Source: Lentinula raphanica (taxonomy: Eukaryota; Basidiomycota; Agaricomycetes; Agaricales; Omphalotaceae). Taken from it: a DNA stretch of 64,000 nt. The notes under the pieces are model-generated. The model was not told the origin of the DNA and ran no database searches. It saw nothing but the letters and a program-made list of their open reading frames with translations. The first letter of the stretch is position 1. Every line of letters begins with the position of its first letter. Shown here in pieces: positions 10,826 to 21,553 of this stretch. The stretch spans positions 620,001 to 684,000 of the forward strand of contig JANVFP010000026.1 of NCBI GenBank assembly GCA_027919835.1, in the 5' to 3' direction. The position numbers and the translations under genes are program-made.

Positions 10826-11814
10826 TCACTTTGAAACGGTCAGTTTCATCGTATGGTTCCAAAGCACATCCCTTGCGTTATCATCCCCATAATAACCTTG
10901 CTTCCCAATATCATTACCGTGTTTTCCAAGCCTCCAAGTACCTGGAGATGAAGCGGTATGCAATACGCCGTGTAGCTGGTACTCCCCACAATCTTCCAGT
11001 GACAGGGGAAGGTATGAGATAGGAGGAACATTCGCGAGAAATGCCGCAGCTCGCATGAGGAAGGAAGGAGAATCTGATCCTAGAGGTGTTCGTACCCATC
11101 CTGGATAGCTGTGGATGAAGGACACTGAGGGATAGTGGGAGGCAAAGCTCTGTGAAATGTTAATATTATAGAATTTGCGATGTCACGAAAAGTTGGGAGA
11201 CTCACATCCATCATGAGATCGTTGTAAGTCATTACGGAACGTGCCCATACCATCATGGGTGCTTCTTTCAGTTCCAGGTTGTTGAGATCGACCTTTCCCC
11301 CATTTCCAGCCGAGAGAACAGATAACACTTTCGCCTCCTCATCGTCCTCTCTAGCCTTTGCCAAACCCGGAGCAAGATCATAAATGAACTTCCATCGTGA
11401 ATAGTATGCTAATGCCGTAGAAACCTCTATCCCATCCTCCGTGATATTCTTCCTGGTTAGATCTAACACGCCAGCCGTGAGGACGAGGAAGTTGATCTTC
11501 GCATAGCGAGTCAAAATGTCGCTAGTCGTCTGGCGAACGTTCTTCAAGAGGCTAACGTCGCATTGTATGAACTCGTGTTTGGCAATAGGCGAGGTTGGCT
11601 GAGGGAAAGACGCGATGATAGACTCAGCCGCAGCACGGTTTCGGCCGACGATGATGATATGAGCGTTTCCCTTCGTATGGCGAGCGAATGCTTCAGCTAT
11701 TCCTCGACCTATCCCGCTCGTGCCACCGACAAAGACCGCGACAGGGATATACGAGAACGAAGTCTTTGCGTTCTCGTTCTTGATATCTGAGAGTGGACTA
11801 GTAGAAAAAAGCAT
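10826..11814 (-). CDS. Short-chain dehydrogenase/reductase family protein (copy 2)
   Basis: Exons 11206-11814 and 10826-11149 (intron 11150-11205) give 310 residues. I chose the Met at 11814 (MLFSTSPLSDIKNENAK) because it aligns with the start of copy 1; the frame stays open to 11904. Motifs match copy 1: GGTSGIGRGIAEAF, IIIVGRNRAAAESIIASF, NFLVLTAGVLDL, KVLSVLSAGNGG, then TYNDLMMD where the catalytic YxxxK lysine should be, and SYPGWVRTPLGS. The conserved C-terminus reads GNDIGKQGYYGDDNARDVLW, nearly as in copy 1. Tandem duplicates, same orientation, about 300 bp apart. The shared loss of the lysine suggests a subfamily trait rather than decay. Confidence 0.85.
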
Positions 11815-12710
11815 GGCTGATGTCTGAGATCGAAGACTAGGAGGATCGACTTTATACTCCTGCGATTGTGGGTACGCGTCACCCGGCGGCTGCACGCATG
11901 CCACCAGCTACCATCGTACTCTTCCGACATGGTTCCGAATGGTTCACAAGACGGCCTGGATAATAAGAGTCTCGTGATAACTGTGGTCCTAGACTCCTAG
12001 CGTTGAGGCCCCTCGAGTTTCGTAGATATCCGTATGTATGTACCACGAGTACTAGCACTCAGTGAGCTCGACTGCTCGTTGATGGTTGGATTATAATGAT
12101 AAACCTAACGAGATGCGTTGAGCACGTATACACTCCGATAATGTTGAGAAACGCACCGAAAGCCAATCTCCATCTTCTAAGCATAGCCAGGTCCACTAAT
12201 GCCTCTTGAGTCTTGAAGAGGGTATAGAAAAGAATGGTGTTCGGTTTGTGCTGGAAGGCTGGAGGACTGAGGAAGAGGAGGAGGAATTTAGACGCTCGCC
12301 CGGGCGCCATGTTCAAACAGAGTCTAGAGACACGCTAGCAGTGCTCGGTCACGGAGACTGTGTAGAACGAGAGAGCTGGACGATCACAACCCATACGGAT
12401 AATCACCTTGCTTGTCAAGGTATCTCTCACCCCGACAATTGAAGCAGTTTCGACTGCTTTTTGCACACAAGTACAAACAAATCACATAATTGCGAGCGAA
12501 GCGAAGCAACTGTGTTCATGTGAGTGGATAGAGACTTGACTGGGTTTGTACTTGTTTGTTCCATACGTGGCAACGATAGAATTTCGCTCGTTTTGAAATA
12601 TATGCTCGTTCTCCTGTTCAAACCTCGTTCTTACTCTTCAAGAGTCTCAAAAGATGATCAAGTTCACTGCTGTCGGTGTTCTGTGTGTTTTTAAATGGGG
12701 TGCTGAGGTA
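11815..12710. other. Intergenic region upstream of SDR copy 2
   Basis: No supported gene. At 12491-12511 there is GCGAGCGAAGCGAAGCAA, which recurs in the same orientation as GTGAGCGAAGCAAAGCAA near 19109-19127. The two sites lie on either side of the helicase/DUF6589 pair. Confidence 0.4.
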
Positions 12711-12763
12711 GTCTAGTTCAAAAGCCGGGGTCCGAACCGTCCCTCGACTATTTCCTCATTTGG
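12711..12763 (+). repeat. Left arm of an imperfect inverted repeat bracketing the helicase/DUF6589 pair
   Basis: The 53 bases from GTCTAGTTCAAAAGCC to TTTCCTCATTTGG match the reverse complement of 18429-18481 at roughly 70 percent. The central block ACCGTCCCTC is identical and TATTTCCT nearly adjacent. It lies 117 bp upstream of the helicase start codon. It could be a terminal repeat of a mobile module or a shared promoter element. Confidence 0.55.
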
Positions 12764-12879
12764 TTTCACGTGCATATCACGTTCTCCGTATTATGTGTCA
12801 TTATCTGCGGTTGTTACGTGAATGAAAATTTATTTTTTGCGCGTTGAACGTTCGCGCCATCACTCGAAGGAGCAACGAG

Positions 12880-14804
12880 ATGGCCTTCATACGCGACACG
12901 AACACATCGATGATATCTTCATTCAAAAGCGACAACGGCCGTGCCTTAATCACACATATAATCCAGCTCTATGCCCCCTTTCGGCCCCATGATTACGTGC
13001 TGGATGGAATTGGGGAACTGCTAGATGGAAAAGACTTGGTGGCAGTAACGCTGACTGGCTCTGGGAAGACTGGCTACATCGCATATACTGCCCTTGTTGT
13101 CCGTGAACTCACCGCGCATCCCGAGAAATACCCAGAGGTCCAAAATCTAACGAAGAAGTTTCCAAAAAACCCTCTAATGTTAGCAATATGCCCGACCAAC
13201 TATCTCGAATATCAGCTAGTGCGTGGCTTGTATACCCTCAGTATTGATGTAGATTGACTTACCAGTACCCATAGGAACAGAAAATGTCGAGCATTGGGCT
13301 CAATGTTCTCATTATCAACAGTGACACGAAAGATCATGCTAGAGAAAACGGTTTAGCTGACCTTTGGACGAGAGTAATCACCGATCTCACTCTTTCGATT
13401 ATTCTTCTGTCTCCAGAGCAGCTAAAATCCGAAGAATTCGCAAGAGCTTTGGTGAACAACACCTTCTTCGCGCGGTTGTATGCACTTGCTGTAGATGAGA
13501 TGCACCTGCTGTTGACCTGGGGAAGGAGTTTCCGGAAGCCATTTCAGCAGATTGGACTAGTGCGGTCCAGGCTACCAGATGGTGTTGTTCTCATGGGGCT
13601 CACTGCCACGATGCGTGGTGGTACGGCGTTGAAGAACATATGTCAATTCCTGGGACTGAAGTCAGGAGAGTATCACCTCATCCGACGCTCGAATCAACGT
13701 CACGACATTCAGCTTGTATTCCAAGAGATCACATCACCTATCGAGGGCTCCGCGTTTCCTGAACTCCAGTGGATCCTTCGGCGAAATCGAAAGACGGTCA
13801 TCTTCTGTCATTCTATCAGTCTCGGAAATTGCGTTCACCAATTTCTATATCAGTGCGACAAAACGTTAGGTGGCAGCCCTCTGGATGTTCTTAGCCGTAT
13901 CCGGGAGTATAACTCACTGTCCAATACTTATAACGAGATGACACGCATGCTCATGCAATCCGGTGATTGTAACATCATTATCGCGACCAGTTCTCTTGCA
14001 GTCGGAGTGGATATAGACAATATCGAAGATGTTGTGGTGTTTGGAGATCCAGAGGATGCCGATCAACTTCTGCAAATGATTGGACGTATTAGGCCTCGAT
14101 ATCAGCAAGCGGATGACCAAAGCAGATACGAAGGGGTTGTTTACTTCAATTCCAACGCCCGTAAACGTGCCGAGGAAGCCTTGCATACGAGTTCCAGTAT
14201 GAAGGCTGCGATGAAGTCGAATGGAAGCGATGTAGGAATGGACGAGGGTTTGGCAGAGCTATACCTCTCTAAATGCAAGATTGACGGCATCAACAAGTTA
14301 TATGATAATCCTCAGAACGATGAACCTTGCGGCTGTCCGAGCTGCTCTATGTTACCTCCCTCTCCCCGAAGAGTTCCTTGTCCGTGCAGTGGCTGCATGA
14401 TCAAGCTCTTCATTCCCAACATCCCTTCCAAGTCTGTTCAGGACGTACATGTCGCCAGTGCACCTAAAAAACATCGAGGAATATCGTTAGCCATGCGTTC
14501 TCATGGCATGAACGTACTGAGGGAGTTTCGTCAACAAATTTATCCGGACGATGATTTCAAGACACATATGTTTCCTCCATCTATATTCTTCACAGACGAC
14601 GAGATGAAAAAGGTCCTTGACAACTTTGGTTTGCTCAAAGAGGCCGGTGATGTTACGAATCTGCTCAAGGGATTCAAAAATAGGCGTCTGATGCCATATG
14701 GCCAACAGCTGTTTCTGCGCATAGAGGCTTTGAAGGAGGAGTTTCAGAAGATTCAAGCGGACGAGAAGCGACAGAAAGAGAGCAAGAACGATAGAATTCA
14801 ATAA
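12880..14804 (+). CDS. RecQ-like DEAD/DEAH-box helicase with Cys cluster
   Basis: ATP-dependent DNA helicase of superfamily 2. Exons 12880-13218 and 13281-14804 (intron 13219-13280) give 620 residues. Motif I is LTGSGKT, motif II DEMH inside LYALAVDEMHLLLTWG, motif III TAT in LMGLTATMRGG. Motif V is in IATSSLAVGVDID, and motif VI is QMIGRIRP. A C-terminal cysteine cluster CGCPSCS...PCPCSGC may bind zinc, as RecQ helicases do in another form. No HRDC domain is apparent. The start at 12880 gives MAFIRDTNTSM; no better upstream ATG is in frame. It is convergent with the DUF6589 gene, only 58 bp between stops. Such RecQ-like genes are multicopy in agaric genomes and behave like repeat-associated genes (known trend); a mobile context is my inference. 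Confidence 0.85.
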
Positions 14805-14862
14805 TCATGTAGTGTACAGGATAGATCCTCAGTTCTGATTTCAATGATTAGTACGATTCAGC

Positions 14863-17800
14863 TTAATGATGAACCATGTAACATACCTCACCCTCGGACT
14901 CGACCTCGTCCACATACTCTGCAGCAACCTCTTCAAGCATGTTGGCAAAATCAAACATATCTTCAAAGTGGATTTCAGCATCATCAGAATCAGACTCGGC
15001 ATCAGCATCAGAAGAGCACTCGGAGTCATTCTCGGACTCTGCATCGCCGGGAGCATTCATAGCAGCGTCAACATCATCATCAGTGGCAGACAACGGTTTG
15101 CTGGGAATATCGGTGGTAGGGGAGGGATCTGTGCTCGACAAGTCGAGACCGGAGATACGAGTTTCAAGAGCAGAGATACGTGCTTCAACATCTTGTCTAA
15201 CTCGAGCGGCTGTAGTTTCCTTAACCCACTTGGCAAGCTTGCCATTTTTGAGTTTACTCCAACCCTTTAGAAAGTTGTCTGTATCACGTTCCTCCACATA
15301 TCGTCCGACGCGTCGCAAGTGAAGCTCATGGTGAGCATATTGATTCAAGAGTATCCGAATCTCAGGGTTTGAATGGGGTTCAGAGTGACGACCAGCGTGC
15401 CGCGAGAGACCTACGCCTGTTCTGGCATCGACCTTGACTTGAGACATGCGGTGGAGGTTGCGCGAAATGATTTGTTGAATGAAAGAGTGATCAAATTCCT
15501 TGCCTTTACGTTCGACAATGAACTCGAGTAAACGATTAAAGTATTCCTGTACAAGGTCGCAGGGGAAAAACCCGCCAGGTTTACCATTGAGATTGATGAG
15601 CATGGTTCTAAGGAGGGCGTTACGAAGGGGCTGGCTTGACTCGAGTTCCAAGGTCGTAATCGTCTCCAGCAAGTAAGTTACATACTTTGAATGAGAGGAG
15701 CCTGCGAACGTGAATAACATAACCTACGAATCTTGTTGTGAGCAAAGGAATTGAACATATCCAGCAACACACCTTGAGGACCTCCCAGACTCTACCCACA
15801 TCGCCTGATGCCACAGCGTTTGCACATTTGCGCGACAAAACGGTATCGCGCATGAACGCGATAGAGTTTGCGAGTACCTGATCGCCCGTCCTTCGTATTT
15901 TCTCCTTCTCTTCGTTTGCCTCTTTCTCTTTTCGTGTTGGCTTTTTTTGCTTTGCATCGGATTTCGGTGCCTTCTGTGTTGCTGCTCGTTGTTTTGCTTT
16001 GGTGTTCGAGAGCCCAAGATCTTCCATCGAGGGATCGTCAGCGATGCCAATCCAGGGTGTCCCAACAGGAACACTTTTGGTCCATAAGGTCTCCTTCGAA
16101 GACCCAGCATTATGCAATGCATGATAATATGCTTGAGTGGTGCTGTAGATTCTGAATAGATTTTTGGCCATTGACTCGAGAACTTCGATTGCCGGCAACT
16201 CGTTTGTTGTATTGAGGTCTCGAAAGTACTGAAGTATATCTGTTGTTCCAAAAGCAAGTCTTTCAAGGCGGATATCAGCATTCAAAAGTCAGGGACCATG
16301 GGTAATACTTGAACATACCTCCAACAATCCAGCATCCGGGCGTCCAGTACAAGGTAGGCAAGCTGAGCACCTGGATAATAGTCGATTTTTTTGAGGTTCA
16401 AAGGGTCTTCGCGGCCAATTTTGCGTGAGCTATGGCCAAGTGTCGATGGATCCCGGCTAAGTGGTTCACCCCAGTGAGTTTCATAGACCCGAGAGAGGTT
16501 ATGCCACATGGTATGCCACCATTCGAGCTGAGGCTCCAGAATTCCGAGGCTAAGGAATTCATTTTCGTTGTACTGCAGATAACGCTTCAGTTCAAGAAGC
16601 CTCTGATAGGAGAGTCCATCGCCGCCGAAAGGCCATATTCGAGGAATGAAAGAATCAGGACTCTGTCCCACCTGTGCGAAGAAATTGAGGATAGCAGAAT
16701 AAAGCTCGGCGGTAACGTTCTCGTTTTTGCCAACAGTCGAGAGGCAATGGAGTTTGGATGCCTCAGGTGGGAGTCGGTCTATGGCGCCTCTGGTCTCGTA
16801 TAGCATAGCGACGTGTTCTTTGAGATGAGTAAGTTCGGGGACATGAGTGATGAGGGATTCTAGCCATTGAATGGCACCGACAGTTTCTAGATGCTCGTTA
16901 TTGATCAAGTCAAGGAAGAAATCAACATCGATGGCAGCGCGTTCGTTTTTTGCCATGCGAGCTTTCCTATCATCGATATCATGAACATCCGGTGGGAACG
17001 TGCCTTCAGCATATTCAATGAAAGTTGCCGCTATTCCAATCGACATCTTGTTCTCTCGCCCAGCCCGCATATCCCTCTGCCGCAAATTGCGCTGAGTATT
17101 ATCGAAAACCACCTTTCCCCATCGCTTTGGGTCAGCTCCAGCTGCGCATGAGGCCAGACCTTCCTTTTCCCCAAGTTCCCGGAGTATTTCGTAGATGGTA
17201 CTATATGCGGGCATTGTTCCGATACAGCTTTCGTAGGCAAAGATATCCACTGGTGCTGAGGTAGAGAAGTAGAAGATTCCTCGTGCAATGGGGAGCCAAT
17301 TTGCGCGATGATTCAAGGAGAAATTGAGAGAAGCAATGGAATGTGTAACCACCTGACAATGATTTGAGTTTATTTCGCATGGCTGAGCTTAAGTGAGATC
17401 ACGGCCTACCATATCAATGGGTCGAGTTTTCCGTATCAAGCTCTTACTGATTACCACTTTTCCGGAAGCAACGCATGAGAGCAAATTGTAGAGGAAAGGT
17501 TCGTGGGTTTCAAAGATGTTACTAATCTTTGAAACGGTGTCTGCTCCGATATCAGCCCAATCTGTATGAACGGGACTTTTTGTAGAGCCGGAGGTCCCTT
17601 TCGCAGAAAGACGGACATGAAGACCACTCTGAGGTTTCACAGCGACCCGAGCTTGTCGAACGGCATGCTCAATAGAGATCTGCGCAGCAAAGGATGTCAA
17701 GCAGGCACGTATATGCTTGATCTCATAGTATTTGGGTTCGGAGGTAGACCACATTTGGGAAGAGATATGATCTGCATTGCTAGAGCGTCCGTCCGGGGAG

Positions 17801-18399
17801 GTAAACCAATTCTGGATGATTTCTCCTGGGTGATGCTGACATCTACCACTGAGAAACTTCTCAATTGCGTTAGAATGAGCTTGGCCTCGCTCAGTATTTC
17901 TCCACTCTGAACTATAGAATAGGTAGTCACTAAAAGACCAGTTCAGATCCTGTATGTGCTGCAAAATAGAGTCCAACTTCTGAGAGACACTGAGTATCGT
18001 ATACTTTCTCTTCTTGGGAAGTTGCTCTGGAGTGTATACCAAGAAATCGTCATTCTCCTTCCTGCGCTTGAGTTTCGACGATCCTGAGAGCGATGATGCA
18101 GCAGATGAGCGTTGAGTCGACGCTAGAATGGGGCGCGCCGGAGACATCGAAGGCGAAGACGTAGAATCGGAACGCGCATGCTTCAAGTTTGTTTTTCGGG
18201 GAAGTGGAGTGCGATAGAATGAGGAGGGCAAGACAGGCGTTGACGGAACGTTTGTTTGCGAGCAGTTTGTGTTACGAGATGATTCATCATTCAATTGGAA
18301 AGAATAAAAGCTCATGGTAGGTATGAGAGAGGTGAACGGTTCGTTGATGAAGTTTGACGCGTGTTTGCGAGTGCACATGTGACTGAGTGTATTGCTCAT
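14863..18399 (-). CDS. DUF6589 domain-containing protein
   Basis: Large fungal protein of unknown function. Exons 17410-18399, 16319-17352, 15773-16259 and 14863-15723 give 1123 residues. The first about 110 residues are Ser/Pro-rich and disordered. The core has the family-type segments VVFDNTQRNLRQRDMRAGRE, YPGAQLAYLVLDARMLDCWR and VWEVLKVMLFTFAGSSHSKY. The C-terminus is acidic (SDADAESDSDDAEIHFEDMF). An alternative Met at 18315 (MSFYSFQLNDES) is also plausible. The conserved acidic and aromatic residues recall a nuclease or transposase fold, but I cannot confirm a catalytic triad. It converges with the RecQ-like helicase, and an inverted repeat arm stands 30 bp upstream of its start. Confidence 0.8.
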
Positions 18400-18428
18400 C
18401 GACTCTCTTTTAGGAAGGAGGGCTGCAT

Positions 18429-18481
18429 CTTAAAAAGGAAATAGCTGAGGGACGGTATGGACACCGCGTTTCAAATCAGAC
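18429..18481 (-). repeat. Right arm of the imperfect inverted repeat
   Basis: Partner of 12711-12763 (see there). If both arms are termini, the unit is about 5.77 kb and contains exactly two genes. I found no convincing target-site duplication outside the arms. Confidence 0.55.
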
Positions 18482-19445
18482 TCTAGATAGATAGCAACGA
18501 CATCTCTTGCGGGATCTCTGATAAGATAAGATCATCTAGCTACGAGTCTGACTTGGGAGACTAGTGCTGAGGTGAAAAATTGAGCTTCAACGCTTCTAAG
18601 GGAAAGTTTGGAATCTATTTCTTTCATTGAGTGAGTCTTCTTTTCTGCTCTTTCTATGCTCGTTCCTAATATCTTGTATAGCCTTCATCCAGATTGCTAC
18701 TCTAGGTACAGGGTCAGCTACCGTGTAAGGTCGATCCACAGTCCAAAACGGCGGGCCCACCGTGTTCACCTAACTTAACACAGCGCAATCCATCTCTGTC
18801 ACGGTCAACCTCTGTCAACATCTAACGAGTCGTTTAAAATTCATTCAGTTCTGGACTCTTAGCTTTTTGTTGGACAATTCTCAGTAATTAGCGGTTACCA
18901 GGCTAGTATCATATAGCTCCTCATTGAGATGTACAATCGTTACATGCATAAAGAGCTAGGATTTATGCTTCCTTCGCGAGCACAAACCGTGTTCCACGGT
19001 TAATACCTAGTACTTTAAGCGGGCGCTTGTTTAAGTAATAGAGTTTCAAATTCCGCTTGCTCCGATTGTTCAAGTTGCAACTTCCTGCCTCTCATTGTTG
19101 CGCTCATTGTGAGCGAAGCAAAGCAATAGTGATCCTGTAGGGACATTGAATGGTGTCTGTGTTTGTATTTGGCTGGTGGGTTAATAAGATCATTTCTTGA
19201 GACTCAACAGAAGTTAAGCCACAAGCAAGGTGAGTGCCTCGGCACAAGGCCCTTTTCAAGTGAACAGATACAGGAATATTGATTCATCAGGCATGTACTT
19301 GGAAAAATCAAGACAAACTTGGAGAAACATGATTGTTTGTCGGAACTGGCACGAGGGCCGATAACAAGAAAGAGTAAATCGTCAGGAAAGGTCAGAAATA
19401 TACAAATAGGAAACATGTGCATGCAAGAAGTTAGCATCTGGAACA
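18482..19445. other. Intergenic region, no gene supported
   Basis: Mixed-composition sequence with only short frames. It contains the second copy of the GAGCGAAGC-type repeat near 19109. The TUP1-like gene ends just to the right. Confidence 0.4.
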
Positions 19446-21127
19446 CTAATTGTACAACCAGATACGAGCTTGGCAGTCCCCGCTTCCAGTAGCGAGCATG
19501 CTTGTTGTCGGGCTGAGATCGACAGAGATGACTGTATGCGTTGGATTGGAGTTTTGCACAATAAGTAATGAAGAGGCCAATCCCGGATAACTGACTTGCC
19601 TGTATTCTTATGCGCATGCAACATCGCCTGTACAACAGCCGTTTTCGAATCCCAAAAGTGTATGGTTCGATCCTTTGATCCAGAAGCCACCCAACGACCA
19701 TCGTGTGATAACGCAACCGAGAGAATGGCATAAGCCTATCCCAGAGTAGAGAATGATTAGCCTTGTGGTTTCCTATCTCCCTCTCCAGCAGAACCCACCT
19801 TGTGTCCTACGAAGTCCATCTTCCATCTCGAACTCTGTTGCACTTCTTCTCCAAGAGCCCCCTCAGCTACACTTTCCCCAGGTTCGTTCGGTCCAGCTGC
19901 AGCACCATCCGAGGCACCAAGTTCCTTCTGCCTTTGGGTGACGCTTCCGCTTCCACCCGTCATTAACGCCTCTACATCCCAATATTTCAATATTTTATCC
20001 AAACTTGCACCAACCAAACCCTTCCCATCGGGCGTAAATGCAACACTATACACACTATCCCCGTGTCCTCTCAGCCTCTCAACCAACATCCCTGTCGCAA
20101 CTTCCCACATTCTCACTACGGCGTCTAACGAGCCCGCTGCGACGGATTTACCGTTGGGAGAGATTGCAACAGAGGTCACCCCTGCGTCGTTGATGGTGAG
20201 TACTTTTGATGTGCCATCGACCATGTCCCATATTCTTGCCGTCTTGTCGCCTGATCCACAGACGAGGAGCCGGCCATCGGCGGAAAAGTCGAGAGAGTAG
20301 ATTTCCTGTTGGTATCCGTCGAATATGTTGCGAATCTTCTTGCGTTGGATGTCCCAAATCTGAATGAGATGGAGAGGAAAGGAAGCGTGATGATTAGATG
20401 CGAGACTTAAACTATTCATAGAGCTGTGGAAGAGGAACGATACTCACCCGAATCTGCTTGTCCTCGGCACCGGTAGCGAGGTACTTCCCATCCGGCCTGA
20501 AGCACACGCTTCGTATGTAGAGGTCTTCATGCTTTCCCATTGATTCGTGGACCAAAACGCTGATAGAGAGGTAGTAGACATTGTGTGAGCTGATGTATTA
20601 TTTCCTTCATGATTAGTGAGCATACAGACCATACTTTGCGACCCGTCTCCACGTCATATATTTGCGCTGTGTGATTGCATCCTGTAGCTAGCAGCTTTCC
20701 GTCAGCCGAGAAACGCACACAGCACACGATACTGTGAGAAGAGGGAGGAAGATGGAGAGAATCAGTCTCGAGAAAGTCTTTCGAGACAAGGAGTTTATTT
20801 ACCTCTCATGCTTGAGGGTATGATCTAACTTCACATCCAAAACCTTCTCGACATCGGGATTGTACACAACGAACCAGTCAGGCTCTTCTGTAAGGAGATG
20901 ATTACGCTAGATCAGTTTCGTCGGGGAAACCAGCGAGTATTGATGGGTAGCACAGTACCGTTATTGGCGCTCGGATGTGCCTCCACCATGGGAGACGTTC
21001 CAGTAGAGCTGGCTCCTAGAGAATGGCTTAGTAGCAACCCGTCATGAGAAACAGATGAAAGTAAGATACCAGGCCCAGAGGGAATAGATGGTGGACCAGC
21101 GGCATTCGATGGTGATACTACGGACAT
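19446..21127 (-). CDS. Truncated TUP1 paralogue lacking the tetramerisation domain
   Basis: WD40 protein clearly derived from TUP1. Seven exons (20959-21127, 20803-20887, 20630-20731, 20448-20559, 19799-20359, 19600-19735, 19446-19531) sum to 1251 nt, 416 residues. Similarity begins at the start of TUP1 exon 4; the N-terminal coiled coil that binds Cyc8 and tetramerises is absent. A 71-nt intron (20888-20958) falls where TUP1 has coding sequence and is needed to keep the frame. The WD40 propeller is complete ([48 protein letters not shown]), with some consensus residues changed (W to C near the end). The GC-AG intron is retained. It may act as a dominant-negative or independent WD40 factor, or be decaying; unproven. 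Confidence 0.8.
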
Positions 21128-21553
21128 GGTAGGAGCTTGAAGACGTTCAGTGAATGATAGCGGTGTTCATTCTTAAATATATCCATCGTGTCACAAGAGG
21201 TCACAGGACTCCGAAAACATAAATGCACATTGCATAGCCCAAATAATCTATCACCTGGATAGAACGCGTTCAACGAAGAAACCTAAATTGTTTGACCTGA
21301 AAGATCCGCTTTGGAGTCCATCACGTCCATGATCATCAGCAATTGTCTTCCAGAGTTCCTAATGCCACCTCCAGATGCACATTGTGGCCAGTCGTGCCTG
21401 TGTACTAGAGGTCCCAGAAAAGCAGGTATAAGAGGAAGAGAAGGTTGAGGAATTTAGACGCTGATGCTTTTGTATTCTAACGCTCGAGCGCTAATCATTG
21501 GGAACTTCTCTTTTCACTGGCAGTGTCACCTCAAGCCTCAGGCCCAGGGCTCA
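21128..21553. other. Intergenic region between TUP1 paralogue and F-box gene
   Basis: Divergent promoter region for the TUP1-like gene (minus) and the F-box gene (plus). No gene or notable repeat seen. Confidence 0.4.

Noticed and set aside
15604..16030. Frames on the plus strand opposite the DUF6589 gene
   Set aside because: Antisense of a well-supported four-exon gene; no independent motifs.
12491..19127. Direct repeat GCGAGCGAAGCGAAGCAA / GTGAGCGAAGCAAAGCAA as target duplication of a 6.6-kb element
   Set aside because: Imperfect, GCGAA-type simple repeat, and not adjacent to the inverted repeat arms; more likely a dispersed short repeat.
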